From CAZYFH01 sp965249175 (GTDB lineage: Bacteria; Acidobacteriota; Vicinamibacteria; Vicinamibacterales; UBA8438): a DNA stretch of 64,000 nucleotides. The stretch covers positions 4,526,001-4,590,000 of the forward strand of contig OZ252227.1 of the NCBI GenBank assembly GCA_965249175.1. The letters are read 5' to 3'. Each line of letters starts with the position of its first letter. The stretch's first letter is position 1. Of this stretch, positions 42,751 through 51,594 are shown in pieces. The notes below the pieces were generated by a model. That model did not search any database and had not been told where the DNA came from. It worked only from the letters and a program-made list of their open reading frames with translations. Position numbers and translations under genes: made by a program.

Positions 42751-45216
42751 GTGGCCACGACCCGGATGCTCCGCGCCCTCGCGAGAAGCCCGGGATACAG
42801 CACGGTCGTCGTGCTCACGGTGGCGCTGAGCATCGCGGCGGCCACCACCATCTTCAGCTTCGTCAACGACACGCTGCTCCAGCCGGTCCCTCTCCCGTAC
42901 GCCGACCGGCTGATGCTCGTCTGGGCCACCGACCAGCAGAACGGGAACGCGCGCTACCCGCCGGCCATTGCCGACCTACTGGACTTCGGCGCAGCCGCCG
43001 AGAGCGTCGAGCGGATGGTGGCCACCCGCTTCTGGTTCTATACGCTGGAGCTGGACGGTCGGGACGCCGCCGGCATGGCCTTCACACCGGAGCAGATTCA
43101 CGGCTGGAAGGTTGAACCCGGCTACTTCCAAGCGCTCGGCATCGAGCCGATGCTCGGGCGGGCGTTTACGGCTCGCGAGGCGGTGCCGGGCGACGACCGG
43201 GTCGCCATCATCACGCACGACATGTGGCAGCGCCGGTTCGATGGCGCGCCGGACATCATCGGCCGTTCGCTGCGCGCCGACGGCCTGGCCTACACGGTCA
43301 TCGGGGTCCTTCCCGCCGACTTCTATCCGTTCCGCGTGCTCGACAAGGACGTCGAGCTCTGGCTGCCGTTCGCGTTCACGGAGACCGAGCGAGAGAGCCG
43401 GGAATCGTCGGTCGGGGCCTACGCGCTCCTGAAGCCGGGCGTAACGATGGCGGACGCCCAGGCCGAGCTCGACGTCATCGCGGGCCGGTTGGAGCGGCAG
43501 TATCCGACGACGAATCGTCACCGGGGGATCGCGCTGGCGAGGTTCTCGGATCTGATCCGGTCGGAGAACCTCCCGAGGCTCCAGATCCTGTCGGCCGCTG
43601 TGGGTGTGGTCATGCTGCTGGCGGGGGTGAACGTGGCGGGCCTCATGCTGATGCGGGGGGCGACCCGGCGACGCGAGTCGGCAATTCGATTGGCCCTGGG
43701 GGCCGGGCGCTGGCGGGTGGCCCGGCACACGGTCGCCGAGGGCTTGGTGCTGGCGCTCGCGGGCGGGGCGCTGGGTCTGGTCGCGGCAGGATGGGGGATC
43801 CCGGCGATCGGGACACTGCTGGCGGACAGCCTGCCCCCTTATGTCGACCCAAGGCTCGACTGGACGGTAGCCGGGTTCGCGGGGCTCGCGTCGGTGGCCA
43901 CCGCGCTCGCCTTCAGTGCGATACCGGCACTGGTGGCCTCGCGCGAGCAGCCGGCCGACGCGCTGGGCACGGGCGGCGTTGCGGTCTCGGTCGGAGCGGG
44001 CGCCCGCCGCGTCCGTAGCGGTCTGGTGGTCGGCCAGCTAGGCTTCACGCTGGCGCTCCTGGCCGCCTCGGGTCTGATGCTGCAGACGGTGCACCGCCTG
44101 ACGACGCTCGACCGAGGCGTCGACCTCTCGAATCGTCTGACCCTGCAGTTGCGACTGACGGACGCCCGCTACGACGAGCCCCAGCGGTTGCTTGCGTTCT
44201 ACGAGGCGCTGCTGGAGCGGATTCGCGCGCTCCCGGGGGTGGAGGCGGCGACCGCCAGCTCCTTCCTCCCGTTGTCGGACGTCTGGGTGGGCACGAGCTA
44301 CGACGTCGAGGGGCGGGTGGCTCCCCCGGAGGAGATGCTGCAGGCGGCCTACTGGGTGGTGTCGGACGACTTCTTCGACACGCTGGATCTTCCGCTCCGC
44401 TCCGGTCGAGCCTTCTCGCTGAGCGACGGTCCGAAGGCCCAGCCAGTGGCGGTGGTCTCGGCGGGTCTGGCGCGGGTGGTCTGGCCGGACGGCGACGCCG
44501 GGTCGCAGCGGCTCCGGCTCGCGGGCGGAGAGATCGAGACACCCTGGAGCGACGGGGGCCGGCAAGAGCACCTGACGGTGGTGGGGGTTGCGGACGACTA
44601 TCTGGGCCTCAACGAGGCGACCCGTCAACTCGAGCAGGGTCAGGCGATCTACGTACCCTTCTCGCAGAACCTCCGACGGATGATGCACCTGATCGTGCAC
44701 ACGAGCGGTCCGTCGTTCGCGCTGCTGCCGGCGGTGCGCGACACGATCGCTGGTATCGACCCCCGGCAGCCGGTGGCCTTCGTGCGCTCCTACGAGGACG
44801 TGGTGTTCTCGGCGTTCGACACGCGCCGGGTGCTGTCGTGGCTGCTGACGGCGTTCACGGGCCTCGCGGTCGCGCTCGCGCTGGTAGGCACGTACGGCCT
44901 AGTGGCCTTCCAGGTCACCCAGCAGCGACGCGAGTTCGCACTCCGGATGGCCCTGGGGGCGAGTCGCCGCGGGGTGGTCGCGCGCGTGGCGGGTCAGGCG
45001 GGCACGCTGCTTGGGGCGGGGCTCGGGGTGGGCCTGGTGCTAGCGGTCGCCTTCACGCGGTCGGTACAGAGCCAGCTGTTCGGCGTGGGGGCGTTCGACC
45101 TGCCCACATACTCGGCCATCGCGTTGGTCCTAGCGGTCATCGTGGCGCTGGCCACCTGGATCCCGGCCCGACGCGCGATGACAACCGAGCCAGCCGTTGT
45201 ACTGCGAGAGGAGTAG
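42751..45216 (+). CDS. ADOP-type ABC transporter permease (MacB-like)
   Basis: 821 residues from a GTG. The architecture is the acidobacterial duplicated permease (ADOP) type: an N-terminal helix (YSTVVVLTVALSIAAATTIF, SFVNDTLLQPVPLPYADRL) and a periplasmic MacB-PCD domain (ALGIEPMLGRAFTAREAVPG, ITHDMWQRRFDG). Then come three FtsX-like helices, a second PCD (FFDTLDLPLRSGRAFS) and a final FtsX block ending RRAMTTEPAVVLREE. No ATPase is adjacent. The family is thought to export peptides or drugs or to act in mechanotransmission. The frame is intact. Confidence 0.85.
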   Translation: MATTRMLRALARSPGYSTVVVLTVALSIAAATTIFSFVNDTLLQPVPLPYADRLMLVWATDQQNGNARYPPAIADLLDFGAAAESVERMVATRFWFYTLELDGRDAAGMAFTPEQIHGWKVEPGYFQALGIEPMLGRAFTAREAVPGDDRVAIITHDMWQRRFDGAPDIIGRSLRADGLAYTVIGVLPADFYPFRVLDKDVELWLPFAFTETERESRESSVGAYALLKPGVTMADAQAELDVIAGRLERQYPTTNRHRGIALARFSDLIRSENLPRLQILSAAVGVVMLLAGVNVAGLMLMRGATRRRESAIRLALGAGRWRVARHTVAEGLVLALAGGALGLVAAGWGIPAIGTLLADSLPPYVDPRLDWTVAGFAGLASVATALAFSAIPALVASREQPADALGTGGVAVSVGAGARRVRSGLVVGQLGFTLALLAASGLMLQTVHRLTTLDRGVDLSNRLTLQLRLTDARYDEPQRLLAFYEALLERIRALPGVEAATASSFLPLSDVWVGTSYDVEGRVAPPEEMLQAAYWVVSDDFFDTLDLPLRSGRAFSLSDGPKAQPVAVVSAGLARVVWPDGDAGSQRLRLAGGEIETPWSDGGRQEHLTVVGVADDYLGLNEATRQLEQGQAIYVPFSQNLRRMMHLIVHTSGPSFALLPAVRDTIAGIDPRQPVAFVRSYEDVVFSAFDTRRVLSWLLTAFTGLAVALALVGTYGLVAFQVTQQRREFALRMALGASRRGVVARVAGQAGTLLGAGLGVGLVLAVAFTRSVQSQLFGVGAFDLPTYSAIALVLAVIVALATWIPARRAMTTEPAVVLREE

Positions 45217-45454
45217 GCGCCCAGGCGCCGCCGGGTCCTGTCACCGGACGCCCACCGGCTCGCGGACGAAACGGCCGTCGTGCTTTCGTCGCCGATGTCT
45301 TGGGAACGAGGGAGCTGCCCAGCTGCGAATTGCCACGTTGCTGATCGGTCACTGAGGCCCGACCCCCCTGGAGAGATCTAGGAAGGTGCCGAGACGGACT
45401 CGCTCTCGCGGGTTTCTGATCCGGATGCGGCCGTTCCCCCAACATTTCCTCCGA

Positions 45455-45747
45455 GCCCCGGTAGGCGCCTCGTAGTGGGCCATCACGAGGTACAGCTGGC
45501 CATCGGCCGGCTCGTTGGTCCCGTGGATTGCGCAGATGTTCGGGTGGTCGAGGACCGACGCCGCCTTGACCTCTTGCAGGAACCGTTGCTTCGCGGTGGC
45601 GTCACGGGTCAGGTCGGGCGGGAGGACCTTGATCGCGACCTGACGGTCAAGGCGCGGGTCCTGCGCGAGGTAGACGACGCCCCCGCCCTGGCCAAGCTGA
45701 GAGTGGATCTCATACGGGCCGAGCGTCGTGCCCGGAGACAGTGTCAT
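45455..45747 (-). pseudogene. Ser/Thr kinase 5' fragment
   Basis: LSPGTTLGPYEIHSQLGQGG, then GVVYLAQDPRLDRQVAIKVL, PPDLTRDATAKQRFLQEVKA, HPNICAIHGTNEPADGQLYL, VMAHYE, and abrupt divergence before the catalytic loop. The glycine loop lacks the usual Met-Gly (GGGVV for GGMGVV). A TATGAT box lies at 45760-45765. It points toward the end of the ADOP permease gene. Confidence 0.8.
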
Positions 45748-45865
45748 GGGGGAAGGGAGATCATAGCGCGGGGCGGGCCGGCCACCAACCGCCCCACGTC
45801 GCGCGCCCCTGTGGCTAGAACCGACGACCGTTTCCGGGATGGTGAACGCGTGGCAGAATGGGCCG

Positions 45866-46459
45866 ATGAACAACAGGGGTTCCGGCCATCCAGGCGGGGG
45901 CACATCCGGTGATGTTCAACTGATTGACCAGCGTTCCAATCAAGCACTGATCACGCGTTCTGTGATCGCCACCCTGTCGCTGGTCGTTGTTGCGGGGGTC
46001 GCATTCGTTCTGCTGGGTTCCCCGACAGACACCGGGGCAGAGACGAGCGCGTCGATCCTCCCTGCGGTCAATGCCCTGCTCAATGGCACGAGCGCATTGC
46101 TTCTCACGGTCGGGTACGTCTGCATTCGCCGAAAGAAGGTCGTCGCCCACAAGACCTGCATGGCAACAGCCTTCGTGGTCTCATCACTGTTCCTCGTCAC
46201 CTACCTGACCCACCACTACCGGAGTGGCTCAGTGCCCTTCGCTGGTGAGGGATGGCTGCGGGGCGTGTACTTCGGCGTGCTCATCCCGCACGTCGTGCTG
46301 GCAGCGCTGGTGGTCCCCCTTGCGCTGACCACCATCCATCATGGCTGGACATCCCGTTTCGACAAGCACGTCCGAATCGCCAAGTGGACCCTGCCCATTT
46401 GGCTATACGTGTCGGTCAGTGGTGTCCTGGTGTACTGGATGCTGTACTGGCTGGAATGA
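45866..46459 (+). CDS. DUF420-family membrane protein
   Basis: 197 residues with five to six membrane helices: ALITRSVIATLSLVVVAGVA, LLNGTSALLLTVGYVCIRRK, KKVVAHKTCMATAFVVSSLF, LVTYLTHHYRSGSV, GVYFGVLIPHVVLAALVVPL and LPIWLYVSVSGVLVYWMLYW. Conserved histidines (AHKTCM, THHYRSG, IPHVV, IHHGW) are typical of DUF420/CtaM-like proteins linked to haem-copper oxidase assembly. No oxidase genes are nearby. The ATG at 45866 is used; upstream in-frame codons overlap the region of the divergent kinase fragment. The last two fifths are duplicated downstream. Confidence 0.8.
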   Translation: MNNRGSGHPGGGTSGDVQLIDQRSNQALITRSVIATLSLVVVAGVAFVLLGSPTDTGAETSASILPAVNALLNGTSALLLTVGYVCIRRKKVVAHKTCMATAFVVSSLFLVTYLTHHYRSGSVPFAGEGWLRGVYFGVLIPHVVLAALVVPLALTTIHHGWTSRFDKHVRIAKWTLPIWLYVSVSGVLVYWMLYWLE

Positions 46460-46504
46460 TCCCGCTCCTCCAAAACACGGGAGCATCCTCCATGGGCACT
46501 GACG

Positions 46505-46537
46505 CCGATCCGGGTCCGCCGCGAAGGCCTCGGGGAG
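46505..46537 (-). pseudogene. Kinase N-lobe scrap (LPEAFAADPD)
   Basis: The minus strand encodes LPEAFAADPDR ahead of the DUF420 stop region. It is copied again at 46818-46850, where it continues across the IS110-type element into the kinase start at 48494. Confidence 0.7.
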
Positions 46538-46817
46538 TGGCTCAGTGCCCTTCGCTGGTGAGGGATGGCTGCGGGGCGTGTACTTCGGCGTGCTCATCCC
46601 GCACGTCGTGCTGGCAGCGCTGGTGGTCCCCCTTGCGCTGACCACCATCCATCATGGCTGGACATCCCGTTTCGACAAGCACGTCCGAATCGCCAAGTGG
46701 ACCCTGCCCATTTGGCTATACGTGTCGGTCAGTGGTGTCCTGGTGTACTGGATGCTGTACTGGCTGGAATGATCCCGCTCCTCCAAAACACGGGAGCATC
46801 CTCCATGGGCACTGACG

Positions 46818-46850
46818 CCGATCCGGGTCCGCCGCGAAGGCCTCGGGGAG
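46818..46850 (-). pseudogene. Kinase N-lobe fragment, part 2 (split by IS110 copy 2)
   Basis: PEAFAADPDR on the minus strand directly abuts the element's left edge. The matching start lies at 48369-48494. Flanking bases differ from those at copy 1 (CGATCCGGGTCCGCCGCGAA here), so this is a distinct paralogue. Confidence 0.8.
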
Positions 46851-46938
46851 ATAGGATGAAGCGGCTGGTCGTCCCCACGTGGTAGCTTGCGCTCCACATT
46901 TTTCAAACGCGCTCAAGGCGCACAGAGGGAGACCAGCC

Positions 46939-47979
46939 ATGGAGCATATTGGCATCGACGTCCATAAGAGAGAAAGTCAAATCTGCATCCTCACGTCCGA
47001 GGGCGAGATCATCGAACGACGGATTCAGAGTACGCGGCAGCAGTTCACGAAGATGTTCGGGAGCCGACCGTGTGCCCGGGTGCTCCTCGAGGCGACGACG
47101 GAAAGCGAATGGGTGGCGCAGACGATCGAGCAGTGCGGCCACGAGGTCATCGTGGCGGATCCGAACTACGCCCCGATGTATCCCGAACGGCGCCGGCGTG
47201 TGAAGACGGATCGGCGCGATGCGCGGATGCTGGCCGAGGCGGCCCGACTCGGTTCCTATCGCCCGGCGCATCGCGTGTCGGCCGCCCAGCATCGGGTGCG
47301 GCGCCAGCTCCGGGTGCGCGACCTGCTCGTGCGGACCCGCGGGCGCACCATCGCCTTGGTGCGGGCGCTGGTGCGGCGGGAGGGACTGCGCGTCCGGGCC
47401 GGGGATGCCGACCGATTCGGTACGTATGTGACGGAGCTGGAGCTCCCCGACGAGTTACAGGCGGCGCTCCAGCCGCTGCTCGCCCTGTGGGAACAGTTGA
47501 CCGCGCAGCTCGCCGTGGCCGATGCCCAGGTCATCGAGACGGCGGCGGCCAACCCGGTGGTACAGCGGTTGACTACCGCCCCCGGGGTAGGCCCCCTCAT
47601 CGCGACGGCATTCGTCGCGACGCTGGATGAGGCGGGGCGCTTTGGCGGGGCCCACCAGGTCGAGAGCTTTCTCGGCTTGGTGCCCAGCGAGGACAGCTCT
47701 GCGGACCGCCACCGTCGGGGCCACATTACGAAGGCGGGCAATCCGCGCATGCGCTGGTTGCTGGTGCAAGCCGCGTGGGCCGCGCTCCGGTCTCGCCGGG
47801 CGGAGGCCGCGGGCCTGCGCGCCTGGGCCGAGCAACTGGCCACGCGCCGCGGCCGGCGCATCGCCACCGTGGCCGTCGCGCGCCGGTTGGCGGGGATCCT
47901 GTTTGCGATGTGGCGGGACCAGACGGTCTATGACGGGCGCCGCGTCGGGGTCCCAGTGCCGCACGGGATGAGCGGGTAA
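46939..47979 (+). CDS. IS110-family recombinase (DEDD type), second copy
   Basis: 346 residues, differing from the first copy at one residue (DLLVRTRG instead of DLLGRTRG). All family motifs (MEHIGIDVHKRES, KTDRRDARMLAEAAR, GVGPLIATAF, HRRGHITKAGNPRMR) are intact. The substitution is in the middle helical region, not in an expected catalytic residue. Confidence 0.92.
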   Translation: MEHIGIDVHKRESQICILTSEGEIIERRIQSTRQQFTKMFGSRPCARVLLEATTESEWVAQTIEQCGHEVIVADPNYAPMYPERRRRVKTDRRDARMLAEAARLGSYRPAHRVSAAQHRVRRQLRVRDLLVRTRGRTIALVRALVRREGLRVRAGDADRFGTYVTELELPDELQAALQPLLALWEQLTAQLAVADAQVIETAAANPVVQRLTTAPGVGPLIATAFVATLDEAGRFGGAHQVESFLGLVPSEDSSADRHRRGHITKAGNPRMRWLLVQAAWAALRSRRAEAAGLRAWAEQLATRRGRRIATVAVARRLAGILFAMWRDQTVYDGRRVGVPVPHGMSG

Positions 47980-48348
47980 GTCCTTGGTGGTGCGGTCGGG
48001 CCACTGAGTGAGGTCCGGGGTTGCAGGGTTGGTGGGTGAGCACGTGAAGATCCTTGGTCGCACGCGAGGCCGGCAGGGAGATGGTGCCGCCCCCCATTCG
48101 GATCGTCTCTTGCGCCGGCGATCAGAGATCGCCCTTGTCGAGCGCGAATAGAAGGATGACGCACCTCGCGGCTTCAGCCCGGCGCGTCTAAGCAGGTTGT
48201 TACCCTAGCGACCGAAATCCGGGCCCGTGGACAGCACACCGAGCTGCCGACCCGTTCGCGCGCGCCCCCCAGCTGGGTGCGGGGACGGCGCGCTCACTGG
48301 AGGGTGTATCGGAGAGCGTGAGAGCTTCGACGAACAACGAGGTGACTT
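47980..48348 (+). ncRNA. Candidate bridge RNA region of IS110-type copy 2
   Basis: Same sequence as 29620-29988. The target-complementary TGAAGATCCT is at 48045-48054 and the donor-like ATAGAAGGAT at 48148-48157. Existence of the transcript is inferred from the element family. Confidence 0.4.
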
Positions 48349-48368
48349 GACAAGCCGCTTCATAGAAG

Positions 48369-48494
48369 GATCTTCAAGGCGACGTCGCGGCCGAGCTGCG
48401 TGTCGGTGGCGCGATAGACCTGCCCCATCCCGCCCTCGCCGATGAGGGCGGTGACGTCGTAATGGCCGAGGCGGGAGCCGACCTTGAGGGCCAT
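48369..48494 (-). pseudogene. Kinase N-lobe fragment, part 1 (split by IS110 copy 2)
   Basis: MALKVGSRLGHYDVTALIGE, GGMGQVYRATDTQLGRDVAL, KI up to the element. Its ATG overlaps the stop of the SnoaL-like gene (TGATG), a typical translational coupling, so the kinase start would be read after that gene. Confidence 0.85.
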
Positions 48495-48952
48495 CAGTCT
48501 CGTCCGTCCACCTCGACGTGGGTACTGGCGCTCAATGGTCGCGCCTTAAGCACGCCGACCTTCACGAGAAACCCGGTGAAGTCATAGAGCCGTCGCTCAT
48601 GCGCGATCTTGCCGTGCTCCACCGTCCACACGCTGACGCCGCGCAAGGCCACCTTCTCGCCAGTTCCCTCGATGCCGAACAGCGATCCGGTGTGGGTCCC
48701 GGTCACCTTAAAGACCATCACCAGTTGAGCCCCGTCAATGACGAGGTCCTCACGTTCGACGGTGAGCTCCCCGAACGCCGCCAGATACGTTTCGTACGCC
48801 AGACGTATCGCCTCCCGGCCGACAGACTTGCCCATGATTGGGCTGTCCAGGACGGCGTCGTCGGCGTAGTCGGCGGCCAGGGCTTCGGCATTGCGGTCTC
48901 GCCACGCGCGCCCGCGTCTCTCGACCCACGCGAGCAATGACTCGCGCGTCAT
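48494..48952 (-). CDS. SnoaL-like (NTF2-fold) protein
   Basis: 152 residues of the cystatin/NTF2-like fold: WVERRGRAWRDRNAEALAAD, YADDAVLDSPIMGKSVGREA, IRLAYETYLAAFGELTVERE, GTGEKVALRGVSVWTVEHGK, IAHERRLYDFTGFLVKVGVL. SnoaL-like proteins act as small-molecule isomerases, cyclases or binding proteins; the substrate is unknown. A long-form promoter repeat lies just upstream. The gene runs into a kinase start. Confidence 0.8.
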   Translation of the reverse strand: MTRESLLAWVERRGRAWRDRNAEALAADYADDAVLDSPIMGKSVGREAIRLAYETYLAAFGELTVEREDLVIDGAQLVMVFKVTGTHTGSLFGIEGTGEKVALRGVSVWTVEHGKIAHERRLYDFTGFLVKVGVLKARPLSASTHVEVDGRD

Positions 48953-48978
48953 TGATTCACACGCTCCGTCTCAGCGGG

Positions 48979-49118
48979 TGCCTGTCGAGCCGAGCCGCAC
49001 GCCGACGCAGTCGCGCGCATGGCCCCTCCTTGTGGGGGTGGAAAGGCTGATTATGCCACCGGCCGGGGCTGATCACGGCCTCGGATGGCCAGACGGTGTG
49101 CAACGAGCGGACAGGAGG
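48979..49118 (-). repeat. Dispersed promoter repeat, copy 5 (long form)
   Basis: It matches copy 3 over about 120 bp. The CATAAT box faces the SnoaL-like gene. Its distal end (GAGCGGACAGGAGG) is cut by the IS30-family element. Confidence 0.75.
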
Positions 49119-49123
49119 TGCGG

Positions 49124-50333
49124 GTTCAACCGGTCGACGCAACAGTGACCGCCAGTCTATCAGCGGGCGTGGCGTATTCCAGCGTTTTGCGGGGACGTGT
49201 GCTCAGCTTGAGCGCGACCTCGTCCAGATCCGCCTGCGTGTACCGAGACAGGTCAGTCCCCTTCGGGAAGTACTGGCGCAGCAACCCGTTCGTGTTCTCA
49301 TTTGTGCCCGGCTGCCAGGGACTCTGCGGGTCACAGAAGTAGACCTGGACGTGCGTCGCCACGGTGAACCGTCGGTGCGCCGCGAGCTCCATCCCCCGAT
49401 CCCACGTCAGCGAGGCCATCAGTCCGGCCGGCAGGGCTCGGACGGCCGTGGTCAACGCCGCGACGACCGCGGTGGTGTCTTACTCGCCAGCCGCACCAAC
49501 AGCACGAAGCGCGACTGGCGTTCGACCAGCGTCGCGATGTAGGAGTGGGGCCCCCCCGTCAGCAGGTCCCCTTCCCAGTGGCCCGGGACCGCGCGGTCGG
49601 CCACCTCCGCCGGCCGCGCGCGGATGGAGACCGCGTCGGCGATGCCGCGGGTGCGATGCCGGGCCCGCGTCGCCTGATGCGCCCGGCGGACCCGGTGCCG
49701 CCGGCGCAGGTGGGCCATCAGCTCCTTTTTCATCACCCCCCGGCTCTGCACATACAGACTTCGGGAGATCGTCTCGTGCGACACGTGGAGACAAGGATCG
49801 TCCGGAAAGGTCCGGGTGAGCCACCCCGCGATCTGCTGCGGGGACCAGTCCCGAGCGAGCTTGATCGCCACCAGTCGGCGCAGGGCGACGGAGCCCGCAA
49901 GCCGGCACGACTTCGGCCGCCGGGCGCGGACCCACGCCTGCGTATCGGCCGTCGCCGCGCGATAGTGCCGCCGGCCGCCGTGCCGCCCACCTCCCGGCTG
50001 ACGGTGGACGCGGCGCGGCCTACGCGCCGGCCGATCTGCCGCAGCGACTCACCCCGAGCCAGCCCCCTCGAGATCTCTTCGCGCTCCGTCTCGCAGAGCG
50101 CCAGGCGGGATCGTCGCCGCGGGGGCGGCGGAATCCCGCCCCGCCGGGCCACCACTGTGAAGATGGCCCCTCTATCTCGGTCGAGCGCCCGCCCAATGAC
50201 GACGCACGACTCGCCCCGCTGCCACCGGGTCCAGACCTCCGCCTCCTCCCCCGACGACATCCGTGCCCGACCAACGCGACCCATGATCCCTCCTTGGGCA
50301 TGATCATCTATCGCGTTGCGTCGACCAGTTGAA
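49124..50333 (-). mobile_element. IS30-family element, decayed
   Basis: Bounded by inverted repeats GGTTCAACCGGTCGACGCAA (left) and, read inward on the right, AATTCAACTGGTCGACGCAA. It carries a frameshifted IS30-type transposase. It is inserted in a promoter-repeat copy. A single end of the same element type lies at 32881. Confidence 0.8.
49126..50284 (-). pseudogene. IS30-family transposase, two frameshifts
   Basis: Three successive frames carry the family landmarks. First, the HTH (GRVGRARMSSGEEAEVWTRW, QRGESCVVIGRALDRDRGAI and ESLRQIGRRVGRAASTVSRE). Second, WSPQQIAGWLTRTFPDDPCL, VSHETISRSLYVQSRG and VPGHWEGDLLTGGPHSYIAT with the first Asp. Third, RALPAGLMASLTWDRGMELA with the second Asp, then YFCDPQSPWQPGTNENTNGL with the Glu and LLRQYFPKGTDLS. 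Breaks lie near 49870 and 49455. Confidence 0.85.
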
Positions 50334-50406
50334 TTCACCGGGGCGGGTAGGCGGGCCCACTACACGAGACCGCTGTCGCGAGAAGGGTGATCCACCCGAA
50401 AACGGC

Positions 50407-51081
50407 CTACGGCGAGAACGGATGAAGTACCGTGTCCAGCGCGAGCTTCTGCAGTTCGACGATCCCCGTTCGGAGGCCGGCGCGTGTTTGCCACCAGCTA
50501 TCTGGATGGAAGTCGCTGTGTCGGGAGAGCCGAACCGTGACCGTCGTGTGACCGAGGTCTATGACCCGCCGCAGCGTACGGCGCAGTCGGCGGGAATGGT
50601 GCGGTGTCGACAGGACGACGATGGACGCGACGGTCTGCTCCCGGCACCAGCGCGCAAGGGCAACGGTCTCTCCTCGGGTTCCGCCAGTAGCGCTCTTGAG
50701 GATGTATACGTCCTCGGCATCCACCCCAAGGGACATGAGGACCCGTGCAGACCGTCGGGCCGAACTCTCGTACTCCACGCCTCTTCGAGCGAACTCATGC
50801 GCGATGCCTGGGACCGGTGGGTCGAGAATCACAACGTGATCCACTGCGCCGCGTGAGAGGAGGTCGGCGGCTTCAACTCCTCGGCTCCGTCCGCACCGCT
50901 CATCATCACGGCCGCAACCGCTTGAGCGCCCTGCGTATCAGCTCTCACCAACGCATGTCCGAGCGTACGCCAAGACACCGTGCCGCAACGGAGGCAGCAC
51001 GCCAACACACACCGCCAGCACAGCCGCGCCCGCGACGCTGCGCCGAATCCATACCCGGACGGCGGTCCTGCCGCGTGACAT
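50407..51081 (-). pseudogene. YdcF/SanA-like DUF218 protein, frameshifted
   Basis: It starts MSRGRTAVRVWIRRSVAGAA with a membrane-anchor helix (VLAVCVGVLPPLRHGVLAYA). After frame changes it continues with GHALVRADTQGAQAV, then MMSGADGAEEL, and LLSRGAVDHVVILDPPVPG. The main domain has SLGVDAEDVYILKSATGGTR, GETVALARWCREQTVASIVV, LSTPHHSRRLRRTLRRV, typical of DUF218 proteins linked to envelope polysaccharide or peptidoglycan recycling. At least two indels separate start and main domain. Confidence 0.65.
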
Positions 51082-51096
51082 AGGCGGGGCGGTCAG

Positions 51097-51246
51097 TTAG
51101 CCGCGTGAACGCGACGCCGAGTCGGTCTTGGGCTGCTTGCGAAGGCGGCGCGTCCGGGGACGACGACGTCTCAAGGTGTCGGATTCGCGACCGGTGTGCC
51201 GCTTAGCCTCGAAGCGCGGCGTTCGGCGGACGTTGTCTCGCGACAT
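51097..51246 (-). CDS. 49-residue arginine-rich small protein
   Basis: MSRDNVRRTPRFEAKRHTGR, ESDTLRRRRPRTRRLRKQPK, TDSASRSRG. It ends 15 bp before the DUF218 pseudogene start on the same strand, so it could be the leading cistron. A strongly basic composition also arises by chance in GC-rich DNA; no family is recognised and the ribosome site is moderate (GAGGAGCCC). Confidence 0.35.
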   Translation of the reverse strand: MSRDNVRRTPRFEAKRHTGRESDTLRRRRPRTRRLRKQPKTDSASRSRG

Positions 51247-51379
51247 GAGGGCTCCTCTGCATCGGGACACAGTCGGAATCGGACCTGTTGCTGATGAGGA
51301 CGGAGCAAGATGAATGCCGCCCGGCCCGGTCGCGAAACAGCGGCCAACGCTACCGACAGACGTGGGCGGGTGACGGCTC

Positions 51380-51594
51380 CTACCCTTTTGTCGCCGTCTG
51401 GGGGAAATTCATGCGGCGGAGGAGGGCCTGGAAGCGGGGAGCGGCGCGGAGGGGATCGAAATGAAGCGAGACCTTGCTAGTAACAAGGAGACCGGAGCGT
51501 TCCTCATATCCCTGTTCGAGCCACACGAACGCCTGATCCTGCTCGCCGAGCGCGCCGCAAATCGTCGCAAGATGCACAGCAGGAGGGTGAGCTA
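51380..51594 (-). pseudogene. TPR kinase/regulator C-terminus (left of IS256 insertion)
   Basis: VHLATICGALGEQDQAFVWL, EQGYEERSGLLVTSKVSLHF, DPLRAAPRFQALLRRMNFPQ, TATKG and stop. This is the last TPR unit and tail of the kinase/CadC-type class. The preceding part of the gene lies right of the element, from 53001. Confidence 0.8.

Larger units (their letters stand above)
46225..46850 (+). repeat. 313-bp tandem duplication of DUF420 3' end plus kinase scrap
   Basis: Two direct units, 46225-46537 and 46538-46850, agree over their length as far as compared. Each holds the DUF420 3' part (from VPFAGEGWLRGVYFG to YWLE and stop) and about 45 bp of kinase N-lobe sequence ending in CGGGGAG. The second unit ends at the IS110 insertion point. 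Confidence 0.85.
46851..48368 (+). mobile_element. IS110-family (IS1111-type) element, copy 2
   Basis: The same 1518 bp as copy 1 with one observed base change (T at 47330, giving Val for Gly in the recombinase). It has the same subterminal inverted repeats (46856-46870 and 48349-48363) and the same edges (GGGGAG on the left, AAGGATCTTCA on the right). Near-identity indicates recent movement. Confidence 0.85.
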
